Below are positions 40,180 to 49,612 of a DNA stretch of 64,000 nt, piece after piece. Both the position numbers and the translations under genes were made by a program. The stretch lies in the NCBI RefSeq assembly GCF_000014445.1, contig NC_008531.1, forward strand, positions 155,001 through 219,000, given 5' to 3'. Position 1 is the first letter of the stretch. Each line of letters opens with the position of its first letter. This DNA is from Leuconostoc mesenteroides subsp. mesenteroides ATCC 8293 (lineage in GTDB: Bacteria > Bacillota > Bacilli > Lactobacillales > Lactobacillaceae). The notes below the pieces were generated by a model. It saw only the letters and a program-made list of their open reading frames with translations, was not told where the DNA came from and searched no databases.

Positions 40180-41364
40180 TTATTTTGTTCCGTCGTGAGT
40201 TACAGCGTCGCCTAGTTTAACATCTGTGAGCGTTTTAAGATAGTCTATGCCAGGCATATCGAAATATGCTGTGTTTGCAAGTAGATCAATCAATCCTGGT
40301 GTTAGATGTGATTCTTTCACTGATTCTTCGTTGAATTCTAAGAAAATATGGTCAGCTTGACCGTTTTTGATTTTATAACCAATTTGGTTGTCAATTAAAG
40401 TGGGGCGTCCTAAACTTACAATATCAACATATTGCAGAGCATCCTTCATTTTCTCAACTGTGTGGATACCGCCAGCAATCATCAGAAGAGCTGGCTTTTT
40501 TACTCGTTCTCCGAGTAGTTGTGCATAGTTTTTATCAGAATCGGTTGGTGTCGCAGTATAATCATTTGTCGAAAGGTGGACATAGTCAAATTCAAAATTT
40601 TCGGTCAATTGGTTAACTAGTAATTGAGCTTCGTGCCATGTATAGCCGATATTATCTTCGTGAACCTCTTCGGGGCTAATTCGATAACCGATAATAAAGT
40701 CTTTTGGGGCATTTTCCTTGGCTACCTTGAATACTTCTCGTGCGACTTCGAGGGCAAAATTCATCCGTTTTTCAAGACTACCGCCCCAAAAGTCAGTGCG
40801 AACATTAGAATAAGCAGAAAAAAATTCTTGATGCAAATAGTGATTTGCTCCGTGAATTTCGATGCCATCAAAGCCACTAGCAATTGCACGTTTTGTTGCG
40901 GTACCGAAATCTTTTACAATTTGCCAGACTTCATCTTCGGACAACTCGTGTAAAGGATAATTAATCCATGGAAAATCAATGTTTGAAGGTACCTCTACTT
41001 GTCCGCCGAGCGCATAGCGATACTGTGCCTCACGTCCAGAATGGACTAGTTGAAGGATAGCTTTATTACCATCTTTTTTTAATTTCTCAGTAATTTTTTT
41101 AAATCCTGGGACAAAACTATCGTCATAAATTGCTAATTGTTCACGGTCGGGTGCCCAAGAACGTGATGGACCGCCATTAGGACTGACGCTCGTGTACTCA
41201 ACAATTACCATACCAGCTGATTGTGAACGGGCATTATAGTAATTGATTGTGTCTTGTGTTACTTTTTCATTTAAGCCACTATTTGTCAGCATAGGTGACT
41301 GAGCAGTCCTAGTATCTATTGTTGCGCCATGCCGAAAAGTTACCTTGTCTATTAAGTTTTTCAT
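40180..41364 (-). CDS. NADH-dependent flavin oxidoreductase, Old Yellow Enzyme family
   Basis: An FMN-dependent TIM-barrel reductase, 394 aa, of the OYE-like family that reduces activated alkenes. Visible motifs are AQLVHSGR-type LQLVHSGREA, DGIEIHGANHYLHQEFFS (catalytic and FMN-binding region near 175) and the phosphate-binding LMIAGGIHT and VSLGRP near 315-345. The start is the ATG at 41364 behind GGAGG; 32 further in-frame codons upstream lack an SD. The physiological substrate is unknown. A TGTTATACT extended -10 lies at 41391-41399. Confidence 0.88.
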   Translation of the reverse strand: MKNLIDKVTFRHGATIDTRTAQSPMLTNSGLNEKVTQDTINYYNARSQSAGMVIVEYTSVSPNGGPSRSWAPDREQLAIYDDSFVPGFKKITEKLKKDGNKAILQLVHSGREAQYRYALGGQVEVPSNIDFPWINYPLHELSEDEVWQIVKDFGTATKRAIASGFDGIEIHGANHYLHQEFFSAYSNVRTDFWGGSLEKRMNFALEVAREVFKVAKENAPKDFIIGYRISPEEVHEDNIGYTWHEAQLLVNQLTENFEFDYVHLSTNDYTATPTDSDKNYAQLLGERVKKPALLMIAGGIHTVEKMKDALQYVDIVSLGRPTLIDNQIGYKIKNGQADHIFLEFNEESVKESHLTPGLIDLLANTAYFDMPGIDYLKTLTDVKLGDAVTHDGTK

Positions 41365-41390
41365 TATAAGAGCCTCCGTTTCATAAACAA

Positions 41391-41399
41391 AGTATAACA
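41391..41399 (-). promoter_or_regulatory. Extended -10 promoter of the OYE gene
   Basis: On the minus strand TGTTATACT matches TGnTATACT. An imperfect TTTCA...TGAAA repeat lies just upstream (about 41400-41430). Confidence 0.5.
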
Positions 41400-41518
41400 T
41401 TTCACAAACTTTTCGGAATTTCTGAAAAATGAATGGATCGTCAACTTTTATTGAACACAACAGAATTTGAACGTGATGTGATGCCTAATAATATATTCAT
41501 TTTATATTATTCTACATT

Positions 41519-41560
41519 AAAAAAATGGCTTCACCATATGAAAATAAAGCTTTTTCAATT
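41519..41560. terminator. Weak hairpin with A- and T-runs on its two sides
   Basis: An AAAAA..GGCTT arm near 41520 can pair with AAGCTTTTT near 41550. It lies downstream of the decayed membrane-protein gene and may have been its terminator. Confidence 0.3.
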
Positions 41561-41588
41561 TTAAAATAATTATGCTTCATTCGATGGA

Positions 41589-41805
41589 TTATGTCATTCG
41601 TTCATAAATAATCCAAGCGATTAAGTATGTTAAAAACACAAGAGTCAGCATATTTGTTAACATTACAATAATAAAAATGCTTATACTTGTGATGTTTGTA
41701 CTTATTGATAGACTGCGGTGAAAGTAATATGGATTGTATCATTGCAAATGCTATCAGCGGGGTAGTAACAATATTGCCTGTTTGCTCAAAAATAATTTTT
41801 TTCAT
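41589..41805 (-). pseudogene. Frameshifted small membrane protein gene
   Basis: From the ATG at 41805 the protein reads MKKIIFEQTGNIVTTPLIAF and continues hydrophobic for about 29 residues. It then loses sense. Moving to another frame restores SISIFIIVMLTNMLTLVF and a C-terminus ending WIIYERMT before a TAA at 41591-41589. This looks like one two-helix membrane protein of about 70 aa broken by a frameshift. Its start overlaps the end of the upstream Xre pseudogene (ATGA), as in an operon. The function is unknown; no family name is claimed. Confidence 0.65.
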
Positions 41806-42013
41806 GTTTGATTTTCCTCATTAATAGTGAATAGATCAGTCAGTGGTGTTTTCAGTGCTTGTGCTAACTGGAAGGCCAATATCAAAGAAGGTGTATAGTT
41901 TCCTTTTCTATAGAAACAATAGTTCGCCTTGAAACACCAATTTATTTTGCTAGAGATTCTTGCGTCAAATGAAGCGATTTTCTAACGGGTTGAACATTGT
42001 TATTAATTTTCAT
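41802..42013 (-). pseudogene. Decayed Xre-family (HTH) transcriptional regulator
   Basis: From the ATG at 42013 (GAGG upstream) the frame reads MKINNNVQPVRKSLHLTQES then LAK, a TAA, IGVSRRTIVSIEK. After a one-base shift it continues KGNYTPSLILAFQLAQALKT then PLTDLFTINEENQT and a stop. This is the typical small Xre repressor (LTQESLA-K-IGVSRRTI-SIEKGNYTPSL). It has an internal stop and a frameshift, so it cannot give an intact protein. The original length would be about 70 aa. It was coupled to the small membrane gene by an ATGA overlap. Confidence 0.8.
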
Positions 42014-42090
42014 TGGAGGCCTCGCAATATTGATGAGCAATCTACTTCACTTTTAAATGTAATCACAACATGTAATTATCACAAAAATGC

Positions 42091-42119
42091 TTGCCATGTC
42101 TCTCAGTATTTGGTATACT
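42091..42119 (+). promoter_or_regulatory. Promoter of tRNA-Tyr/tRNA-Gln
   Basis: TTGCCA (42091-42096), 17 nt, TATACT (42114-42119) with TGG before it. Confidence 0.8.
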
Positions 42120-42139
42120 ATTATAGTTGTTTGAGATAT

Positions 42140-42222
42140 GGGAGTGTAGCGAAGTCTGGCTAAACGCGACGGACTGTAACTCCGTTCCTTCGGGTTCGTA
42201 GGTTCGAATCCTACCGCTCCCA
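42140..42222 (+). tRNA. tRNA-Tyr (anticodon GTA)
   Basis: The acceptor arm GGGAGTG pairs with CGCTCCC. The anticodon loop is CTGTAAC (anticodon GTA), there is a long class II variable arm with CCTTCGGG, and the T-loop is GGTTCGAATCC. The discriminator is A; CCA is not encoded. Confidence 0.95.
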
Positions 42223-42259
42223 TTGCCGATAAAAGCTAACGGCAAAATAAATTAGCTAT

Positions 42260-42331
42260 TGCCCCTTCGCCAAGTGGTAAGGCATCGGTTTTTGGTACCG
42301 ACATGCGCTGGTTCGAATCCAGCAGGGGCAA
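42260..42331 (+). tRNA. tRNA-Gln (anticodon TTG)
   Basis: TGCCCCT pairs with AGGGGCA. The anticodon loop is TTTTGGT (anticodon TTG), the T-arm CTGGTTCGAATCCAG. CCA is not encoded. It lies 37 nt after tRNA-Tyr and shares its promoter. Confidence 0.95.
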
Positions 42332-42336
42332 CTATT

Positions 42337-42364
42337 AAAGGAATCCTTCGGGATTCCTTTTTTT
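42337..42364 (+). terminator. Terminator of the tRNA-Tyr/Gln unit
   Basis: AAAGGAATCC, TTCG tetraloop, GGATTCCTTT, then T-run. Confidence 0.92.
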
Positions 42365-42391
42365 GTATAAAATAAATTTTCAACACAAAGA

Positions 42392-42419
42392 AAAAGCTAT
42401 ACAATTAAGTATAGCTTTT
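42392..42419 (-). terminator. Terminator of tRNA-Leu
   Basis: AAAAGCTATAC (42392-42402) and GTATAGCTTTT (42409-42419) form an 11-bp stem; on the minus strand a T-run follows. Confidence 0.85.
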
Positions 42420-42426
42420 GTTATAG

Positions 42427-42511
42427 TGCAGCTAGCGGGAGTCGAACCCGCACGCCCTAAACGGGCACAGGATCCTTAATCCTGCGCGTCTGCCAATTCC
42501 GCCACAGCTGC
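42427..42511 (-). tRNA. tRNA-Leu (anticodon TAA)
   Basis: On the minus strand GCAGCTG pairs with TAGCTGC. The anticodon loop is ATTAAGG (anticodon TAA), the long variable arm is GTGCCCGTTTAGGGCGT and the T-arm GCGGGTTCGACTCCCGC. CCA is not encoded. Confidence 0.95.
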
Positions 42512-42534
42512 AAATATGAATTGACAACTATATA

Positions 42535-42563
42535 ATTATACCCATTAAATCTAATCTCGTCAA
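42535..42563 (-). promoter_or_regulatory. Promoter of tRNA-Leu
   Basis: On the minus strand TTGACG, 17 nt, TATAAT with GGG before it. Confidence 0.8.
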
Positions 42564-42624
42564 TAGATATTCAATGACAGCGAGCGTGTAATGTTTGATA
42601 GAATAGAAGTAATGGAGAAAACAC

Positions 42625-42960
42625 ATGAGATTTTTTAATCGAAAAAAAACAGAAGTAATCACACCAGAAATACAGGCCCATAATGAAGCTTTACAAAATG
42701 AAAATGATGATTTATTAGATCAGATTGAAGCTTTGAAATTAGATGTTTCAGAACTGAAATCGGAAAACCAACATTTGACCGAACGCCTTTCACGTAGTAA
42801 GTACCAGCAAAAGTTAACTAAAACAGGTGGCGGACTGGCCGTTTTGTTTATTAGCTACATGTTGCTATCCTTGCTGGGTGAACCTTCTCGTTATATGATT
42901 TGGTTATTATTAATTGAGGCGGTCTTTATTTTTATGATGCTTAGAGGAGACGAAAAATGA
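42625..42960 (+). CDS. Small coiled-coil membrane protein of unknown function
   Basis: A 111-aa protein I do not recognise. Residues about 16-62 form a heptad-rich coiled coil (NENDDLLDQIEALKLDVSEL and following), like the DivIC/GpsB-type segments. Two hydrophobic helices follow at about 71-86 and 90-106. The N-terminus is basic (RFFNRKK) and cytoplasmic. Its stop overlaps the tpiA start (ATGA), so the two are co-translated. The ATG has TGGAGAAAAC upstream. Confidence 0.75.
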   Translation: MRFFNRKKTEVITPEIQAHNEALQNENDDLLDQIEALKLDVSELKSENQHLTERLSRSKYQQKLTKTGGGLAVLFISYMLLSLLGEPSRYMIWLLLIEAVFIFMMLRGDEK

Positions 42961-43766
42961 GTCAACATAATGCTTCACGTATACCTTTTGTAGTTGCAAA
43001 TTGGAAAATTAATAAGTTGCACGCTGATGTTGCAGAATTTTTGGACAAGGTGAACGGTAAGGTGCCTGCTGAAAATGTTGTGGAAACAGGTATTGCGGCA
43101 CAAGATTTATTCTTGTCAGACATGGTTCGAGCTACAGCACAGTCACCCATACATATTGTCGCAGAAAATGTTCATTGGGAAGACAGTGGAGCTTACACAG
43201 GCGAAACATCACCAAAAGCATTGAAAGATATTGGCGCCAAATATGTTTTAATTGGGCATTTTGAACGTCGAAAGTTTTTTAATGAGACTGATTCAACAGT
43301 TAATTTGAAAGTCACTGCTGCACTTAGAAATGGCTTACGCCCAATTATCGATGTCGATGAGGATATGAGTACCTATGCCCAGTTTATGGACGCGGAACCC
43401 TCAGTGGCTCAAGTGGCTGCCGCGTTGGCAGGCGTCTCTGTTGACCAAATCCGCAACGTTACACTTGCGTATGAGCCCACATGGGCAATTGGATCAGGTG
43501 AGGCCGCAAGTGCGGTCCAAGCGCAAAAAGCAGCTCATCTGATACGTCAGACGCTGGCCAAGTTATATTCACCTGTTATTGCTGAACAAGTTCGCGTTTT
43601 ATATGGCGGATCGGTGACACCAGACAACGCTCGCGAAATAATGTTGCAAAAAGATATAGATGGTGTGTTGGTTGGCACATCCGCTCTTGATCCAGAAAAG
43701 TTTCTACAACTTGTTGCCATTGCGCAAGATCCAGAAGTCCCAGAATTTAATATTGAGAATACTTAA
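42957..43766 (+). CDS. tpiA: Triosephosphate isomerase, divergent
   Basis: Interconverts dihydroxyacetone phosphate and glyceraldehyde 3-phosphate. The catalytic residues are kept: Lys17 in ANWKIN, His101 and the base Glu173 in AYEPTWAIGSG; YGGS of loop 7 is also present. Several near-invariant positions differ: the GHSERR motif reads GHFERR (Phe102), the CVGE motif reads DVDE (132-135), and LVGG of loop 8 reads LVGT (Thr241). The 269 aa are longer than usual (about 250) with a C-terminal AQDPEVPEFNIENT tail. In heterofermenters most carbon bypasses this step, so relaxed selection is plausible. It overlaps the small membrane gene upstream. Confidence 0.88.
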   Translation: MSQHNASRIPFVVANWKINKLHADVAEFLDKVNGKVPAENVVETGIAAQDLFLSDMVRATAQSPIHIVAENVHWEDSGAYTGETSPKALKDIGAKYVLIGHFERRKFFNETDSTVNLKVTAALRNGLRPIIDVDEDMSTYAQFMDAEPSVAQVAAALAGVSVDQIRNVTLAYEPTWAIGSGEAASAVQAQKAAHLIRQTLAKLYSPVIAEQVRVLYGGSVTPDNAREIMLQKDIDGVLVGTSALDPEKFLQLVAIAQDPEVPEFNIENT

Positions 43767-43837
43767 AAAGCAGTGCCCTAAAAGGGTGAACTCAATAGTT
43801 GTTGCACATTACTTTGCTTTATGTATTGAGGAAATTT

Positions 43838-43867
43838 TTGGCTATGACTCTTACCCTGTGATATAAT
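43838..43867 (+). promoter_or_regulatory. Promoter of eno
   Basis: TTGGCT (43838-43843), 18 nt, TATAAT (43862-43867) preceded by TGA, an extended -10. Confidence 0.8.
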
Positions 43868-43904
43868 ATACATGGTATATAACCGAAAACCAAAGGAGAA
43901 TTAA

Positions 43905-45233
<1,329 letters not shown>

Positions 45234-45270
45234 AAAAAAACTAAATCGGCCGTTTGGTCGTTTTTTTTTA
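45234..45270 (+). terminator. Terminator-like hairpin of eno
   Basis: An A-run, AAATCGG|CCGTTTGG core and T-run form an imperfect hairpin with T8 after it. Confidence 0.7.
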
Positions 45271-45329
45271 TATGAAATGATTAAAAACTATTTTGTCTTG
45301 CAAATATAAGTGAAAAAGGAGCAAGCACA

Positions 45330-45917
45330 ATGGATGATTTGAAACGTTGCTCCTGGGTAGATAATTATCCAGATTCCAATATTATGACAACTTATCATGA
45401 TGCAGAGTGGGGACAACCTAACCAATATAGTGACGAAAAGTTATTTGAACTGTTGACTTTAGAAGTGTTTCAAGCTGGGTTAAGCTGGGAGACCTCGTTA
45501 AAAAGACGTTCAGGGATGAACACTGCATTCCTCTCCTTTGATATTGATTTAGTGTCTAAAATGACAAACGAGGACATTGAACGATTAAAAAACAATCCTA
45601 ATATTATTAGCAATAAACTAAAAATTACATCAACTATTCACAATGCACGAGTCATTAGACAGATTCGTCAGCAGAGGGGGAGTTTTTTTGACTATATGTG
45701 GTCGTTCACTGATGGTCAGATTATCAATCACCATATTACCAGTGGGGATGAAATTCCCAGTCAAAATGAATTATCGCAACAGATAACGAAGGACATGAAG
45801 AAACAAGGGTTTAAATTTATCGGACCGGTAATTGTGTATTCTTACCTGCAAGCAATAGGCATCATCAATGATCATGAACAGTGTTGTAGTTTTAATCCAG
45901 ACAATGCAAGATTATAA
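45330..45917 (+). CDS. tag: DNA-3-methyladenine glycosylase I
   Basis: Removes 3-methyladenine from DNA in base excision repair. The 195 aa keep the zinc ligands of Tag: Cys7 in RCSWVD, His23 in YHDAEWG, and His182 and Cys186 near the end (DHEQCCSF). The LSWETSLKRR segment is the glycosylase helix-hairpin region. AAAGGAGCAAG is the SD. It stands alone between eno and the polyphosphate operon. Confidence 0.93.
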   Translation: MDDLKRCSWVDNYPDSNIMTTYHDAEWGQPNQYSDEKLFELLTLEVFQAGLSWETSLKRRSGMNTAFLSFDIDLVSKMTNEDIERLKNNPNIISNKLKITSTIHNARVIRQIRQQRGSFFDYMWSFTDGQIINHHITSGDEIPSQNELSQQITKDMKKQGFKFIGPVIVYSYLQAIGIINDHEQCCSFNPDNARL

Positions 45918-45992
45918 GTATAATGTAGTCATATTTTTTCTAATACAATCCTAATATTAAATGTGATAAACTACCCTTAGAGGGCTCAATCT

Positions 45993-47471
45993 ATGGCAAA
46001 ATTACAGGGTGTTATTCTTTTAAACACTGATGCTGCTGCATTGCAAATTGTTGACAGTCGTGGGCGTCAAATTGAGCATGTTAAGCGCGAATATAGCGAA
46101 AAAAATTTACCATTAGCTAGTTTTTCTGCTGAAGTGATGCAGCGTGCATTATCACAGCTACAACGATTCCAACAACTTCTTCGTGATTATGGTGTAGAAG
46201 ATGTGCGTTTGTACGGTAGTGAAAACTTGTCCAAGATGCTGAATGCTATTTATTTTGTCGATCAAGTAGAAAATGTAACGGGCCTTGAATTACTTTGGCT
46301 AAATGCCAATCAAGAAAATTATTATCGGCAGTTGGCCTTGCGCGTTCATGATGAAAAAATTTTAAATGAACGGTACGCATTTGTACTAGGTGTTAGCTCT
46401 ACAAGAATAGACTTATCCTATTTTGAAAATAATCAGTTTAAATTCTCGCAGCATTCAGCCATTGGACCAGTGCGATTAACACAGTCCATCAGAGATATGG
46501 CTGCAGAAATTACTGAAATACCAGATTTAATACCAGAATTTATTGATAGTAAATTAGCAGATTTTTGGCATATGTTACCGCCTGTTCAAGCAACTGATAC
46601 AATTATTTTGCTTGGGGCCGATGTATTAAATCAGCTGTTTTTAAATAAAAAGCCCAAAACTACAATTCATAAATCAGAGCTGCAATCATTAATTCATAGT
46701 TTTAATCAGATGAACAAACAAGCTATTGCTGAGCAATATAGCATTGATTTGAATGATATTTGGATGGTCTTCATGGAAGCTGTGTTGGTTGTCGAAGTGA
46801 TGTCAGCTGTTGGTGCTAGTAATTTACATATGAGTAGCTTGACAGTCTTAGATGGGCTGGTCGTTAAAGACAACAATGCACAAAATGATATCATTACTGC
46901 CGCACGTGGTATTGCAGATAGATATATGGTTGAAGAGAAGCATCGAGAGTTGGTTCTGAGATATGCTTGGCGACTATTTGATCGTTTAAAAAGAATTCAT
47001 CGATTGAGTGCGCGTGACCGGCTCTTATTAGGTGTCGCTGCTTTGACGCACGACGTTGGTAGTTTTATTAATTCTCAGAAGCATTATCAATATTCTGAAG
47101 AAATTTTAGAAGGAATTGATTTTCATGGATTATCAACCTCTGAGCAACGAATGATTGCGTCAATTGCACGGTATCATAGCGCTGAAACTCCTGATAATGC
47201 ACTGCGATCAACGCAAGAGTTTTCCCCAAGACAACGTATGCGCATTGCTAAAATGGCCGCATTATTACGCTTGGCGGATGCCCTTGATGATAGCCGATTA
47301 CAAAAAATTAGTAAATTAACTGTGTCTATCGGTACAGAAAAAATTACAGTAATCGGACAATCTGCCGCGGATTTGCAATTGGAAATGTATATATTTGCAC
47401 AAAAAGCGCATTTTTTTGAGGCTGTGTTTGGATTGCCCATTGTATTGAAACGTCAGGGGAAAAGGAGCTGA
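45993..47471 (+). CDS. Ppx/GppA-like protein with degenerate active site and C-terminal HD domain
   Basis: A 492-aa relative of long exopolyphosphatases, with an ASKHA-like N-terminal part (about 1-300) and an HD-type part (about 310-480; LTHDVGSF near 351, then RYHSAETP and LLRLADALDDSR). The N-terminal phosphate-binding DLGSNS reads LLNTDAAA, the GxEEA motif reads NANQEN, and the DTGGAS-like loop reads VLGVSST. So the polyphosphatase site is probably dead, while the HD site looks better kept. It lies just before ppk and a canonical ppx. It may be a regulator or a nucleotide phosphohydrolase; this is inference. Confidence 0.75.
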   Translation: MAKLQGVILLNTDAAALQIVDSRGRQIEHVKREYSEKNLPLASFSAEVMQRALSQLQRFQQLLRDYGVEDVRLYGSENLSKMLNAIYFVDQVENVTGLELLWLNANQENYYRQLALRVHDEKILNERYAFVLGVSSTRIDLSYFENNQFKFSQHSAIGPVRLTQSIRDMAAEITEIPDLIPEFIDSKLADFWHMLPPVQATDTIILLGADVLNQLFLNKKPKTTIHKSELQSLIHSFNQMNKQAIAEQYSIDLNDIWMVFMEAVLVVEVMSAVGASNLHMSSLTVLDGLVVKDNNAQNDIITAARGIADRYMVEEKHRELVLRYAWRLFDRLKRIHRLSARDRLLLGVAALTHDVGSFINSQKHYQYSEEILEGIDFHGLSTSEQRMIASIARYHSAETPDNALRSTQEFSPRQRMRIAKMAALLRLADALDDSRLQKISKLTVSIGTEKITVIGQSAADLQLEMYIFAQKAHFFEAVFGLPIVLKRQGKRS

Positions 47472-47479
47472 AAAGCACT

Positions 47480-49612
47480 ATGACAGATCTGAAACAACAC
47501 AAATATTATGTTAATCGTGAAATGAGTTGGTTAGCTTTTAATAAACGTGTGCTTGAAGAAGGGCGCGATACACAAAATCCTATCCTAGAGCGCGCTAATT
47601 TTTTGGCGATTACACAAAAAAACATGGATGAATGGTTCATGGTTCGTGTGGCAAGCTTACAACAACAAATGTTTGTAGGTCACGATAAGGTGGATGCATC
47701 TGGTTTATCGCCCAAACAACAGCTAATTAAAATTTCTGCCGCTGCAGGAGAACAAATTAAAAACCAGTACCAAGTATTAAATCGTAGTATTATTCCGACC
47801 ATGAAAAAGTTAGGTTTTTCATTGGTCCATAAAAATGATTTGACGAATGCACAAGTTAACTTTTTAAAGAAATTTTTTGAGAAGGAGTTACGTCCAGTCT
47901 TAACGCCGATGGCGATTGATAGTACACGACCATTTCCTTTTTTGGCAAATGATACGTTAAATATTGGTGTTCGTCTGAAAAAAAACGACGAAAAATCTGA
48001 AAAATATATTGCAGTATTACAGGTTCCAGAAACCTCTGGACGAGTAATCGCACTACCAGAAGAAAATCAAGTGATTTTAGTAGAAGATGTTGTGCAACTA
48101 TTTTTAGATGCGCTTTTTCCAGGTTATACCATTAAAGAATCAAATGTTTTTCATATTTTACGTGATATGGAATTAGATGTTGCTGATGATGAAGATACGC
48201 CCAATATTTTGCAAGAAGTACAAAGTAAATTGCAAGAACGGGAGCGTGGACGAGTTATCCGTGTGATTGTAAGTGCGAACACGGGTAAAATGTTGATGAC
48301 CCAACTCATCAAAGCCTTACAGGTCCCTGATGATAGAATTTATGAAGTGAGTGGTCCGATTGATTTAACATTCATCAGTTCATGGTTGAAAGTAATTGAT
48401 GCACCTACACTAGAATATACATCATTTCATGGGTACGAAAATCCCGACTTGACCGCTGATAAAATATTTGAAAGTATACGAAAACGCGATTATCTGTTGC
48501 ATCACCCCTATGATTCATTTAAGCCAGTAGTTCAGTTTATTCAAACAGCTGCTATAGATGATGATGTGCTAGCCATTAAAATGACTCTATACCGTGTATC
48601 CGGCAATTCACCAATTATTAAGGCACTCTCTGATGCTGCTCAACGTGGCAAGCAGGTAACGGTATTGCTTGAAATCAAGGCACGCTTTGACGAGGAAAAT
48701 AATGTCCATTGGGCGCGTGAATTAGAGCAAAAGGGCGTCCATGTGGTCTATGGACTTCGTGGACTAAAAGTGCATGCTAAAATGGCCATGGTAGTGCGAC
48801 GGGAAAGTGATACTATTCGTCGATATGTCCATCTCGCTACTGGAAACTATAATGATGTTACAGCGAATTTTTATACGGATCTTGGATTGCTAACAGTGGA
48901 TAGCGAATTAGGTGCAGATGTGGCTTCGATTTTTAATATTCTAACGGGTTACTCTGATCCGAGTTTTTTTCATCAACTGCATATGTCACCTAATGGCATT
49001 CGTGAGTTTATTTATGAAAAAATAAACGTCGAAATTAAGAATGCTAAGGCAGGAAAACCATCCGGTATTAAGATGAAATTCAATTCGTTATCTGATGAAC
49101 GAATGATTCGTCATTTGTATGAAGCAAGTGAAGCCGGTGTACCAGTAGAATTGATAGTTCGAGGAATTACAATGCTCAAGGTTGGTATTCCAAAAGTCAG
49201 TGAAACGATAGCTGTGCATTCAATTGTTGGCCGTTTTTTGGAACATAGTCGGGTGTTCATCTTTCATAATGATGATAGTCCACAAGTTTATTTATCTTCT
49301 GCAGATTTAATGACAAGAAACTTAGATCGACGTGTTGAATTGTTATTCCCAATTCGCAATGCTGGTTTGTCTCAACAGGTGATTAATATTTTTGAAATCA
49401 TGTGGGCAGATAATGTTAAAACACGTGTCTTACAACCAGATGGATCGTTTGATAAAATTGATCGTAGAGGCTTATCCTCTGTTAACGCACAAGAAATGTT
49501 TATAGCTGAATCTATGGTCAAACAAATTGAGTTAAAGCAACAACAGGACCGAGAAAATACGCAAAAAGAATTTGAGCCAATCAACAACCCGTTTATAGGA
49601 GGTGAATCATGA
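47480..49612 (+). CDS. ppk: Polyphosphate kinase 1
   Basis: Makes polyphosphate from ATP through a phosphohistidine. The 710 aa start with REMSWLAFNKRVLEE, a PPK1 signature. The catalytic His lies near residue 431 in LKVHAKMAMVVRRE, followed by RYVHLATGNYND. The family length is about 690-720. It lies 8 nt after the Ppx-HD gene and overlaps the next ppx by 4 nt (ATGA), so the three are one operon. The SD is AAAAGGAGCTG. Confidence 0.95.
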   Translation: MTDLKQHKYYVNREMSWLAFNKRVLEEGRDTQNPILERANFLAITQKNMDEWFMVRVASLQQQMFVGHDKVDASGLSPKQQLIKISAAAGEQIKNQYQVLNRSIIPTMKKLGFSLVHKNDLTNAQVNFLKKFFEKELRPVLTPMAIDSTRPFPFLANDTLNIGVRLKKNDEKSEKYIAVLQVPETSGRVIALPEENQVILVEDVVQLFLDALFPGYTIKESNVFHILRDMELDVADDEDTPNILQEVQSKLQERERGRVIRVIVSANTGKMLMTQLIKALQVPDDRIYEVSGPIDLTFISSWLKVIDAPTLEYTSFHGYENPDLTADKIFESIRKRDYLLHHPYDSFKPVVQFIQTAAIDDDVLAIKMTLYRVSGNSPIIKALSDAAQRGKQVTVLLEIKARFDEENNVHWARELEQKGVHVVYGLRGLKVHAKMAMVVRRESDTIRRYVHLATGNYNDVTANFYTDLGLLTVDSELGADVASIFNILTGYSDPSFFHQLHMSPNGIREFIYEKINVEIKNAKAGKPSGIKMKFNSLSDERMIRHLYEASEAGVPVELIVRGITMLKVGIPKVSETIAVHSIVGRFLEHSRVFIFHNDDSPQVYLSSADLMTRNLDRRVELLFPIRNAGLSQQVINIFEIMWADNVKTRVLQPDGSFDKIDRRGLSSVNAQEMFIAESMVKQIELKQQQDRENTQKEFEPINNPFIGGES

